A program made the position numbers and the translations under genes. A DNA stretch of 64,000 bases from an uncultured Clostridia bacterium (lineage in GTDB: Bacteria; Bacillota; Clostridia; Oscillospirales; Ruminococcaceae), in assembly GCA_944386285.1 (NCBI GenBank), contig CALXAM010000002.1, forward strand, positions 39,264 through 103,263, written 5' to 3'. The notes beneath the pieces are model-generated. The model was not told where the DNA came from. It ran no database searches and saw only the letters and a program-made list of their open reading frames with translations. Of the stretch, positions 8,957 through 16,501 are shown piece after piece; position 1 is the stretch's first letter; every line of letters starts with the position of its first letter.

Positions 8957-9219
8957 TCATAAGCGGAACTGCTGCTTCCGCTGCCGTAAGCTCTTTTAAA
9001 GGACAAGTCCACTTTTTGGCACACTTCCGCGTTCTCTCATTCCGTTATCTTATCTTATGTAGCAGCGTGTGTATTGGACTTTGAATGAAGCAATAGAAGA
9101 AAATCGGTACGGAATGAGCGCTTTCATGCCAAAAACATTCTTTTCCTTGCTTTTTTTAAAGAAACCTTTTCATTTTATCATCTTTTTGGGAGCGCAAGTA
9201 AGAAAATAAGGTGTTTGCC
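8957..9219. other. Gene-free stretch with a long imperfect inverted repeat
   Basis: About 260 bases with no credible open frame. Two paired arms stand out: TTTTTGGCA (9013-9021) with TGCCAAAAA (9127-9135), and nested inside them CTCATTCCGT (9036-9045) with ACGGAATGAG (9109-9118). Together they predict a rod-like RNA of about 120 nt. A smaller hairpin AGCGGAA/TTCCGCT sits at 8962-8982. A possible minus-strand extended -10 (TGATAAAAT) near 9170-9180 would transcribe the rod. No known RNA family was recognised. Confidence 0.4.
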
Positions 9220-9248
9220 TTGACGTTACGGGGCGAATTTAGTAAAAT
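9220..9248 (+). promoter_or_regulatory. Sigma-A promoter of rpe
   Basis: TTGACG (9220-9225), 17-bp spacer, TAAAAT (9243-9248), 60 bases before the rpe start. Confidence 0.8.
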
Positions 9249-9308
9249 AATATTGATATCGTCTGACTAAACGACCAAAGCAGCTTAATTTTTGACAGGA
9301 GTTGTTCC

Positions 9309-9950
9309 ATGAATATTATATCGCCATCTATTCTTGCAGCGGATTTTGGAAATTTAAAAAGTGAAATCGAACGTGTAAAAGAAGCGCAGTGGATTCATAT
9401 TGATGTGATGGACGGGCACTTTGTGCCGAACATTTCATTTGGATTGCCCGTTGTTTCTGCGGTACGCAAACTCACCTCGCAGGTTTTGGACGTGCATTTG
9501 ATGATTTCAAACCCGCTTTCTTATGCCGAGCGGTTCGTGCAAGCCGGTGCAGATTTTGTGGTGTTTCATATGGAATCGGATGACGATCCGAAAGAGACGA
9601 TTCGAGCGATTAAAAGTGCCGGCGCAAAAGCCGGTGCGGCAATTAAGCCTTCAACACCGGTTGAAGTGCTTTATGATGTGATGGATTCGCTGGACTTGGC
9701 ACTTATTATGACTGTGGAACCCGGATTTGGGGGACAGTCTTTCTTACATGAAACAGTGCCGAAGATTCAAGCACTTCGTGCATATTGTGCAAAAAAGAAT
9801 ATCCATGTACCGATTCAGGTGGATGGCGGAATCAATCGTGAAACCGCTGTGACTTGTGTAGATGCGGGTGCAGATGTTTTGGTGGCAGGTTCTTATGTAT
9901 TTGCACATCATGATGCTGCGGCTGCGGTACATTCACTCATGTGGCTGTGA
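9309..9950 (+). CDS. rpe: Ribulose-phosphate 3-epimerase
   Basis: 213-residue TIM-barrel enzyme interconverting ribulose-5-phosphate and xylulose-5-phosphate in the pentose phosphate pathway. Metal/catalytic signatures are visible: HIDVMDGHFVPN near residue 32-43, HLMI near 65, MTVEPGFGGQ near 138-147 and the phosphate loop DGG and VAGSYVF near the C-terminus. In many Firmicutes rpe sits beside rsgA; here it stands alone with its own promoter. Its last 18 bases overlap the end of the convergent mecA-like gene. Confidence 0.97.
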   Translation: MNIISPSILAADFGNLKSEIERVKEAQWIHIDVMDGHFVPNISFGLPVVSAVRKLTSQVLDVHLMISNPLSYAERFVQAGADFVVFHMESDDDPKETIRAIKSAGAKAGAAIKPSTPVEVLYDVMDSLDLALIMTVEPGFGGQSFLHETVPKIQALRAYCAKKNIHVPIQVDGGINRETAVTCVDAGADVLVAGSYVFAHHDAAAAVHSLMWL

Positions 9951-10505
9951 CAATATTTCACTGATTTTTGCAGCAGCGTCTGTGATAAACAGTGGCTGTG
10001 CGTATTCCTCAATCAGCACAGCTGCCGTTTTAGATGGAAGCTGATATTGTCGGTATGGTTTGAGAATATCAATGAGCATCGGATCAGCTGGATTATATGG
10101 ATAGATAATCAGAAAACAGCTTCGATTTTGATAGTAGAGCGCACTTTGTACAATGATATGACCAAATGTCTGTTCCAGTGCGGTGCAAAGTTCGACTGCG
10201 AGAAAGATAGACGGCAGCTTAAATGCAAGTTCAAATGGATGAGAAATCTTTGGCTGACAGGTCGCTTTTTCACTCATGTATAGAATACATCCGCCGTCAG
10301 CATATGGATAGGCTTCGATCAACAGACTTTTATCTGTAAAATCAATATTGGCTGTTTGCTTTACAGCGGAGATCAGTGCGATCAGCGCGCGATGCGTTTG
10401 GGGATTTTGTTCGTCGAACGTTTCATAGCGTAAATTCATGTCGGAAAGATCTTTCGCGGTCAGTACGATTTTTACTCCATTTCGCTCAAATGATTCAATT
10501 TTCAA
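9933..10505 (-). CDS. mecA: MecA-like adaptor protein
   Basis: About 190-residue cytoplasmic protein resembling MecA, which delivers substrates to the ClpC unfoldase. The N-terminus (KIESFERNGVKIVLTAKDL) matches the MecA opening of a short strand pair followed by a DL motif. The C-terminal half has the second alpha/beta unit, ending in an EEYAQPLF segment like the LSEYG region of MecA. The start is taken as TTG at 10505, giving the family-typical MKIE opening and GGAG 7 bases upstream; GTG at 10514 is the alternative. It overlaps rpe tail-to-tail and diverges from the Rnf-like operon. Identity rests on weak family-level similarity. Confidence 0.75.
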   Translation of the reverse strand: MKIESFERNGVKIVLTAKDLSDMNLRYETFDEQNPQTHRALIALISAVKQTANIDFTDKSLLIEAYPYADGGCILYMSEKATCQPKISHPFELAFKLPSIFLAVELCTALEQTFGHIIVQSALYYQNRSCFLIIYPYNPADPMLIDILKPYRQYQLPSKTAAVLIEEYAQPLFITDAAAKISEILSQPHE

Positions 10506-10598
10506 AACGATCACTCCAGTGCTGTCTGGAAACTGCTATGTTGTATCATATTGTAAAAAACAGTGTTTCATGCAGCCTGAATCCATGAAGGAGGAAAA

Positions 10599-11594
10599 AT
10601 GGCACAAGGGATCAAAACCAGTACACAGGCAACGATGTCCCGGCGTGATATTGATATGCTGGTGGCGTTGTGTGCGCTTTGTGTTATGCCGGTTTATTTA
10701 TATGGTGTGCAAGTGCTTTGGCTCTTGCTGACAGCCGTGATTACGGCGATCGTGGCAGAGTATATCTGCACACGTTTGCGCGGACAGCGCCGTATCCAAA
10801 AAGGTGATTTTTCATATTTGATTACTGCGCTGATTGTAGCGCTCTTAATGCCGGCTTCTGCGCCGTTTTGGATTGTTGCGGTAGCAGTTATATTCGGCCT
10901 TTGTATTGCAAAGCATCCGTTTGGCGGCAGGGGAATGAATATTTTTAATCCTGCGGCAGCCGGAATTGCATTTGTAACAATTTGCTGGCCGGATATTATG
11001 AATAAGTATCCGCTTCCGCTTTCACAGATTTTGATTTTCTCCACAACACCGGCAAGTACGCTGCGTGTTGGCGGAACACCGAATATCAGTGTGTTCAATT
11101 TGCTGTTGGGCAATTTTGCCGGTCCGATGGGTGCCACGGTTATGATCGTGCTTGCAGCTTGTTTACTGTTTTTGCTGTTTCGTCGGACTGCATCACTTCG
11201 TGTCATTGTTCCGGTGGTATTGATCGTCGGATGCTGCGCAATTTTCCTGCCGCGATTGGCTACAGGCCGCGCAAATTCACTGGAGTTTGAATTTGCTTCG
11301 GGTGCGCTTGTATTTGGCCTTACCTTTATGGCAAGCGATCCATGCACATTGCCGAAAACCAATTCCGGACAGATTATCTACGGTACGCTTTTGGGTATTT
11401 TCGTTGTATTGATGCGCCGGTTCGGTTCGTTTGATGCAGAATTTGTGTTTGCGCTTTTGCTGGCAAATGCGTTTTCTCCATCGTGCGATCGATATGCACG
11501 AAAACTTCGGTTTGCAATTTCGCGTTTGAAACACCGGAGTCATAAAAAGCAAACGGCATTATCCGCAAAGGAAGCAGGTGATGCAGTTGAATAA
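10599..11594 (+). CDS. RnfD/NqrB-like membrane protein
   Basis: 331-residue polytopic membrane protein of the RnfD/NqrB family, normally a flavin-carrying subunit of the ion-pumping ferredoxin:NAD+ oxidoreductase. The family core is clear: KHPFGGRGMNIFNPAAAG (about 107-124) and the late MASDPCTLPKTNSGQ block. The covalent-FMN site (consensus D-x-x-S/T-G-A-S/T) aligns with TTPAST (149-154), where the Asp and Gly are replaced, so flavinylation is doubtful. A good AAGGAGG precedes the ATG. It opens a D-E-A trio; rnfC, rnfG and rnfB are absent nearby. See the linked finding. Confidence 0.82.
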   Translation: MAQGIKTSTQATMSRRDIDMLVALCALCVMPVYLYGVQVLWLLLTAVITAIVAEYICTRLRGQRRIQKGDFSYLITALIVALLMPASAPFWIVAVAVIFGLCIAKHPFGGRGMNIFNPAAAGIAFVTICWPDIMNKYPLPLSQILIFSTTPASTLRVGGTPNISVFNLLLGNFAGPMGATVMIVLAACLLFLLFRRTASLRVIVPVVLIVGCCAIFLPRLATGRANSLEFEFASGALVFGLTFMASDPCTLPKTNSGQIIYGTLLGIFVVLMRRFGSFDAEFVFALLLANAFSPSCDRYARKLRFAISRLKHRSHKKQTALSAKEAGDAVE

Positions 11595-12228
11595 GACATT
11601 TTACGAACGAAACAAGGAAAGACTTCAGAAGTTTAACGGTCTTTTCATGACCAATCCTGTTGTGGAGCGCGGCTTTATTTTAGCTCCTGTTGTTGCAGCA
11701 GCGTACAGCTGTGAAAATGCAGTATCGCTGGGAATTGGATTTTTAATTATTACGTTTGTGACGGTAATGCTTTCTTCGTTTATTCCAAAACGAATTCCTT
11801 ATACGATTCGCATTATTTTATATGCGTTGATTGGCTGTGTCGTGTTTGTTCCGACTGCTATGCTGATTGATTGGATATTTGAAGACGCACTCTATACGGT
11901 TGGTATCTTTTTGCCGCTGCTTGTAGCCAATTCTTTGATCGTTGTAAAAAGCGAATCCCGCTTCCATAAGCATCAAAAAGGCTATATGGCAGTTGACGTA
12001 TTGAGCCACACAATCGGTTTTTTCATCGTCATTATGATTGTTGGTCTGATTCGTGAATTTTTCGGTGCGGGATCTTTGTTTGGCGTTTTGCTCAATCAGT
12101 GGGCGGTTGCACCTGCGCTGCTGATGCCGTTTTCCGGATTTATCCTGGTGGGACTTTTGGCGGCGCTTTGCAATAAGATCCGTAAGCGAATTGAATATCC
12201 GCGCAAGAAAGAGGAGGACTTTAAATGA
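11581..12228 (+). CDS. RnfE/NqrD-like membrane protein lacking cluster cysteines
   Basis: 215-residue, six-helix-type membrane protein of the RnfA/RnfE family. NPVVERG near the N-terminus, FLPLLVANS in the middle and GLIREFFGAGSLFG near 155 match RnfE landmarks. Family members carry one Cys in LGLCP and one in VNCIILG that ligate an intramembrane Fe-S centre with RnfA. Here those positions read ILAP (Ala35) and ANSL (Ser118). The ATG at 11581 is used; the gene overlaps rnfD by 14 bases and rnfA by 4 (ATGA), so the trio is translationally coupled. Confidence 0.85.
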   Translation: MQLNKTFYERNKERLQKFNGLFMTNPVVERGFILAPVVAAAYSCENAVSLGIGFLIITFVTVMLSSFIPKRIPYTIRIILYALIGCVVFVPTAMLIDWIFEDALYTVGIFLPLLVANSLIVVKSESRFHKHQKGYMAVDVLSHTIGFFIVIMIVGLIREFFGAGSLFGVLLNQWAVAPALLMPFSGFILVGLLAALCNKIRKRIEYPRKKEEDFK

Positions 12229-12845
12229 ACGAGTTTATGAGTGCACTCCGTACATTTCTCGGGGATATGTTTACCTACGGTATGATTGCGATCTTTTTGG
12301 AAAATACAATTTTTTCGCGCTCGATCGGTGTTTCAACCGTCTTGCTCTCTGTACGTAAAAAGTATAACATCTTTTTGCTCGGTCTGATTATGACCAGCGT
12401 GCTTCTGGTATCTTCGATTGTGGTTTACTTCATTTTCCCGCTTTTAAAACCACTTTCTTATTCCTATTATTTGATTCCGCCTGTTTATGTGGCGGTGATC
12501 GGTGTCATTTATGTATTCGCACTGCTCTTGACGCAGAAATTTGCGAAAAAACGCAGAAAGGAAATCCTTTCGATTATTCATGTGGGCGTGTTTAACTGTG
12601 CCGTTCTCGGTGCATTGATGCTTGCAACCAATAATGCGTCTGCGTCATTTGGTATGTTTTTAGGGTTTGCGATTGGTACTGGAATCGGCTTTACGCTTGC
12701 TTCTTATACGGTTCGCATTGCATTTGAGCATTTGTCGAGTGATGCGGTTCCGGAATCATTTCGCGGATTCCCTATTACACTCATTTACATTGGACTGGTT
12801 TCACTTGCACTGTATGGTGTAATCGGACATGAACTTCCGTTTTAA
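12225..12845 (+). CDS. RnfA/NqrE-like membrane protein with one remaining cluster cysteine
   Basis: 206-residue polytopic membrane protein. FRGFPITLIYIGLVSLA near the C-terminus is the RnfA signature, and FNCAVLGALML (Cys125) keeps the second family cysteine. The first one, in the usual SRFLGICPFLG motif, is replaced: the segment reads SRSIGVST, with Ser37 at that position. It is the last gene of the D-E-A trio; a DUF4015-type gene follows after 86 bases with its own ribosome-binding site. Whether this subunit still binds a metal centre is unclear. Confidence 0.85.
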   Translation: MNEFMSALRTFLGDMFTYGMIAIFLENTIFSRSIGVSTVLLSVRKKYNIFLLGLIMTSVLLVSSIVVYFIFPLLKPLSYSYYLIPPVYVAVIGVIYVFALLLTQKFAKKRRKEILSIIHVGVFNCAVLGALMLATNNASASFGMFLGFAIGTGIGFTLASYTVRIAFEHLSSDAVPESFRGFPITLIYIGLVSLALYGVIGHELPF

Positions 12846-12931
12846 ACAAAAGCATATTTTCGTTTACTGATGCATAAAACAAAATAAGTGCGAATGTTTG
12901 ATGTGCACAGGATGAAATAAAGGAGATTGTT

Positions 12932-14089
12932 ATGGCAAAACCAAGGAAAGTGGTGCGGACAAAACGAATTTACAAGACCCATTCAAAGCTGCCGGGTCGT
13001 GTGATGCGGGGCGTTTTGTTTGCGCTGTTAATTGTGTTACTTGTGGGATTTGGATATGCAGTGAGCAAAGCAATCGGCGGATGGCTTTCCAATACTGAGC
13101 AGACGCCTGAAAGCTCACAGCAGACAAGTCTGCCAAGCGATCCTGCAGTGGAATCTTCTGTAGAGTCGAGTGAAGAGCAAAATGAAACGCAGTCGGTGAA
13201 AGGTGTTGTGATGACACCCGACAATGCGAAGCTGACAGGTGAAGCACTTGAAAACTATTTGACAGGATTAAAAGAAGAAGGATATAACACTGTATTTGTA
13301 ACCCTCAAAGATGAAAATGGTGACGTTTGGTATCAGTCGGATGCCGAAGAAGCGATTCGTCTGAATACAGTCCGTTCGGATGCGTTTGATGCACAGGCGC
13401 TTTGTGAGGCGATCAAAAAGGCAGGACTTACACCGGCGGCACATATTACCGGTCTACGTGACCCGAAAGCCGCACATGTGCGCAACCAGAACTCCTTCGC
13501 GTATTCAAACCAGCTGAATACCAACTGGCTCGATTCTTCTGCGGAGCTGGGAGGAAAAGCATGGCTGAATCCATATATGGAGAATGCAAGATTGTATTTA
13601 AGTCAGTTGGCTGCTGACGCCGCAGACAAGGGATTTGAGCAAATCGTAGTTAGTGATGTAAACTTCCCGACACGCAACACAACCCATATGAACACGATTC
13701 TAACAGAACCGTCGCGTACTGCAATTCTTGGACAGACGCTTGATGAAATGCAGGAAGCTGCCGGTGACGTACCGGTGTATAACTGGGTGGATATGGCCGA
13801 GCAGTCCTCGCTTAGTGAAAACGCAGGACTTGTCGATCTGCGTGAGATCGGGTATGGGAAAAATGCACCAGAAATCAGTCTTTCTGCTATCGCTGAAAAA
13901 CGCAGTGTTTTAGCACAGAAATATAGTGTTGAGGCAGACGATTTGACGATCGCAGAGGCGATGCTCAGTCAGATGAAAGAAGATACTGTGCTGTCCGGTG
14001 AATTGATGCCGGTAATTGCACAAGAAGATCTGCAAACGTTGCTGCCGGTGCTCGAGCGGCTCGAAATCGATTCTTATATTGTATTATAG
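12932..14089 (+). CDS. Membrane-anchored DUF4015-type putative glycoside hydrolase
   Basis: 385 residues: basic cytoplasmic start, single signal-anchor helix (about 27-48), Ser/Glu-rich linker (about 50-90), then an extracytoplasmic TIM-barrel-like domain. Features match the putative glycosyl hydrolase family DUF4015: VFVTLKDENGDVWYQSD, HITGLRDPKAA, AWLNPYMENAR, and a KGFEQIVVSDVNFPT strand resembling the family's GFdEIqfDYvRFP. The Asp-Tyr-x-Arg of that motif is altered to Asp-Val-Asn, so catalysis is uncertain. AAGGAG precedes the ATG. It may act on cell wall or surface glycans; this is inferred from the fold and location only. Confidence 0.65.
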   Translation: MAKPRKVVRTKRIYKTHSKLPGRVMRGVLFALLIVLLVGFGYAVSKAIGGWLSNTEQTPESSQQTSLPSDPAVESSVESSEEQNETQSVKGVVMTPDNAKLTGEALENYLTGLKEEGYNTVFVTLKDENGDVWYQSDAEEAIRLNTVRSDAFDAQALCEAIKKAGLTPAAHITGLRDPKAAHVRNQNSFAYSNQLNTNWLDSSAELGGKAWLNPYMENARLYLSQLAADAADKGFEQIVVSDVNFPTRNTTHMNTILTEPSRTAILGQTLDEMQEAAGDVPVYNWVDMAEQSSLSENAGLVDLREIGYGKNAPEISLSAIAEKRSVLAQKYSVEADDLTIAEAMLSQMKEDTVLSGELMPVIAQEDLQTLLPVLERLEIDSYIVL

Positions 14090-14157
14090 CGGAACTTCCG
14101 CTTTAATAAAGCGTTCCTTGGTATAGGGAAATTTTGCAATGGAAAGAGGAAACTGTC

Positions 14158-15876
14158 ATGAAGGAAATGGAATTGTATCAACTGTGGAGCAAAACTGAAT
14201 TGGAAGACGCAGATTTAAGCGAAGAGCTGGCAGCGATTTCCGGCGATACCGATGCGATCAAAGACCGTTTTTATCGTGAACTGGAATTTGGCACCGGCGG
14301 TCTGCGCGGTGTAATTGGTGCGGGTACCAACCGTATGAACATCTATACCGTTCGCAAAGCAACCCAAGGTCTTGCTGATTACTTAAATGAGGCAGTTGAA
14401 ACACCGAGTGTTGCAATCAGCTATGACAGCCGTATTAAATCGGACAAGTTTGCCAAAGAAACTGCACGTGTCTTTGCTGCAAACGGAATCAAAGCGTATA
14501 TTTATCCGCAGCTGATGCCGACACCGTGCCTGTCATTTGCAGTTCGTGAGCTCGGCTGTGATGCTGGCGTTATGGTAACTGCTTCGCATAACCCTGCAAA
14601 ATACAACGGCTATAAAGCGTATGGCCCGGATGGATGCCAGCTGACGCTTGAGGCTGCTGACCGTGTATTAAGCTTGATCGAAAAGGTTGACTTGTTCCAC
14701 GGCGTAAAACTGGTTGATTTCGATGAAGCGCTCAAAGACGGCAGCATCGAATATATCAAACCGGAAGTAGAAGAGAAATTCCTTGAAAACGTAAAAGCAC
14801 AGGCACTTGATCTGGAAGCATGCGAGAAAGCAAACCTGAAAGTTGTCTACACACCGCTCAACGGAACAGGCAACATTCCGGTTCGCAGAATTCTTGCGAT
14901 GCGCGGCATTAAAGACGTTACAGTTGTTAAGGAACAGGAACTGCCGGATGGCACATTCAAAACCTGCCCGTTCCCGAATCCGGAAATTCCGGAGGCACTT
15001 GCACTCGGCCTTGATTTGTGCAAAGAAGTAAAACCGGATCTTCTGCTTGCAACTGACCCGGACTGTGACCGTGTTGGTATTGCTGTTCCGGATGAAAACG
15101 GCGAATATGTTCTGATCACAGGCAACGAAGTCGGCGCACTGCTGATGGAATACATCTGCAAACAGCGTACAGAGAAAGGCACCATGCCGAAAGATCCGAT
15201 CGCGGTAAAAACAATCGTTACCACTGAGCTTGCAGCAAAGATTGCAGCAGACTATGGTGTAAAAGTGATCAACGTATTGACCGGATTTAAGTTTATCGGT
15301 GAGCAGATTCTTTACCTTGAGCAGAAAGGCGAAACCGATCGTTATCTGTTTGGCTTTGAAGAGAGCTATGGCTATCTGGCTGGTACTTATGCAAGAGATA
15401 AGGACGCTGTGGTCGCTTCCATGCTCATCTGTGAAATGGCTGCAAACTATAAGCTTCAGGGTGTTTCGATTCTGACAGCGCTCAACCGGATTTATGAAAA
15501 ATACGGTTATTACATTCATCGTCAGCAGAGCTTCACCTGTGAAGGCGCTGCAGGCATGGAGCAGATGAAAGCGATCATGACTTCGCTTCGTACCAATACA
15601 CCGAAAGAAATTGCAGGTCAGGCGGTTGTAAGCTTCAGCGATTATCTGGCAAGCAAAACGATTGATATGAATTCCGGTGCAGAAACAGCAATTGAGCTGC
15701 CGAAATCGGATGTTCTGTCCTTTACACTGGCAAACGGCAACAGCATTGTGCTCCGTCCGTCTGGAACAGAACCGAAAATCAAAGCATACTATACTGGAAT
15801 CAGTGCAACAAAAGAGGGTGCTTTGGCAGCAATCGAAGAAATGAAAGTTTCGTTTACAAAAGTTTTGGGCTTCTGA
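14158..15876 (+). CDS. Phospho-sugar mutase (phosphoglucomutase/phosphomannomutase)
   Basis: 572-residue alpha-D-phosphohexomutase, likely interconverting glucose-1-phosphate and glucose-6-phosphate (and possibly the mannose analogues). Motifs in order: FGTGGLRG near 45-52, phosphoserine loop MVTASHNP, metal-binding DPDCDRVG, sugar-binding GFEESYG, and C-terminal phosphate loop RPSGTEPK. Length and layout fit the PgcA-type bacterial enzymes. The start at 14158 follows AGAGGA; an in-frame upstream ATG (14134) has no ribosome-binding site. A strong terminator follows. Glucose-1-phosphate supply for wall and glycolipid synthesis is the likely role. Confidence 0.95.
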   Translation: MKEMELYQLWSKTELEDADLSEELAAISGDTDAIKDRFYRELEFGTGGLRGVIGAGTNRMNIYTVRKATQGLADYLNEAVETPSVAISYDSRIKSDKFAKETARVFAANGIKAYIYPQLMPTPCLSFAVRELGCDAGVMVTASHNPAKYNGYKAYGPDGCQLTLEAADRVLSLIEKVDLFHGVKLVDFDEALKDGSIEYIKPEVEEKFLENVKAQALDLEACEKANLKVVYTPLNGTGNIPVRRILAMRGIKDVTVVKEQELPDGTFKTCPFPNPEIPEALALGLDLCKEVKPDLLLATDPDCDRVGIAVPDENGEYVLITGNEVGALLMEYICKQRTEKGTMPKDPIAVKTIVTTELAAKIAADYGVKVINVLTGFKFIGEQILYLEQKGETDRYLFGFEESYGYLAGTYARDKDAVVASMLICEMAANYKLQGVSILTALNRIYEKYGYYIHRQQSFTCEGAAGMEQMKAIMTSLRTNTPKEIAGQAVVSFSDYLASKTIDMNSGAETAIELPKSDVLSFTLANGNSIVLRPSGTEPKIKAYYTGISATKEGALAAIEEMKVSFTKVLGF

Positions 15877-15890
15877 GTTTTCATTCACAC

Positions 15891-15928
15891 AAAAACACGG
15901 AATCGTTTACGATTCCGTGTTTTTCTTT
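15891..15928 (+). terminator. Terminator of the phosphomutase gene
   Basis: Perfect 15-bp stem AAAAACACGGAATCG / CGATTCCGTGTTTTT, loop TTTA, followed by CTTTTG. Confidence 0.92.
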
Positions 15929-15930
15929 TG

Positions 15931-15959
15931 TTGCAAAAGATACGACAATGTGTTAAACT
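15931..15959 (+). promoter_or_regulatory. Sigma-A promoter of the lipoprotein gene
   Basis: TTGCAA (15931-15936), 17-bp spacer, TAAACT (15954-15959), 33 bases before the start codon. Confidence 0.75.
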
Positions 15960-15992
15960 AAAAACACAATGAGATCAGCGGGAGGATTTTTC

Positions 15993-16463
15993 ATGATAAG
16001 AAAATTATGTGCAGTTTGTTGTGCAGCAATCGTTTTGTTGTTTGCCGGCTGCACGAGCAGTGAACAAAAAAATACCGAATATCTTCAGTCTGTTCGCACA
16101 TCAATGACGGCGATTTCCGATGCGACAGAACCGTTTTCTGCTGATCTGGATGCGATGTTCTCTTCTATTACAGATGACACCAAGCAGAAAGTATTGGATG
16201 ATCTTGCAGCAATGAAAACAGCATATGCGTCGCTTTCTGAGTTGGAGGCGCCGAAAGACTATGAACAGGTACAAGCATTGTTGGAAGAAAGTGCAACGCA
16301 GGCGACTGCCGGAATTGAAATTTATGAAACGGCAATCGGTGATTTGAGTGCATCTACCTTCAATCAATCGTTTGTAGATGCGCTTGCACCTGGAGATGAA
16401 GCGATGAGCCAGGCGTTTGCAAAGCTGGATGAAGCGTCGGCGCTATTGACCAATGCAGAGTAA
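15993..16463 (+). CDS. Small lipoprotein of unknown function
   Basis: 156-residue predicted lipoprotein. The signal peptide ends in the lipobox LFAGC, with the lipidated Cys at residue 20. The mature part is rich in Ala, Glu, Asp and Ser and looks largely helical, with no recognisable catalytic motif. The ATG at 15993 is chosen because GGGAGG lies 8 bases upstream. It is monocistronic: its own promoter on one side and a bidirectional terminator on the other. I do not recognise the family and assign no function. Confidence 0.85.
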   Translation: MIRKLCAVCCAAIVLLFAGCTSSEQKNTEYLQSVRTSMTAISDATEPFSADLDAMFSSITDDTKQKVLDDLAAMKTAYASLSELEAPKDYEQVQALLEESATQATAGIEIYETAIGDLSASTFNQSFVDALAPGDEAMSQAFAKLDEASALLTNAE

Positions 16464-16467
16464 AATG

Positions 16468-16500
16468 AAACGGCACGGAAGAAATTCCGTGCCGTTTTTT
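16468..16500. terminator. Bidirectional terminator
   Basis: Stem AAACGGCACGGAA / TTCCGTGCCGTTT with a GAAA loop and T6 run. It lies between the convergent lipoprotein and ROK genes and can serve both strands. Confidence 0.9.
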
Positions 16501-16501
16501 A

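Noticed and set aside
9013..9135. 6S RNA
   Set aside because: The rod shape fits loosely, but no conserved 6S bubble sequence could be identified and the strand is undecided.
10599..12845. A complete Rnf complex operon
   Set aside because: Only D, E and A homologues are present; no RnfC, RnfG or RnfB reading frame exists on either side.
14089..14120. Terminator between the DUF4015 gene and the phosphomutase gene
   Set aside because: Inverted repeats (GCGGAA/TTCCGC and GCTTT/AAAGC) are present but no T-run follows, so termination is not supported.
14668..15888. A 406-codon open frame antisense to the phosphomutase gene
   Set aside because: The sense strand encodes a full phosphohexomutase with all motifs; the antisense frame has no ribosome-binding site or recognisable domain and is a codon-bias artefact.
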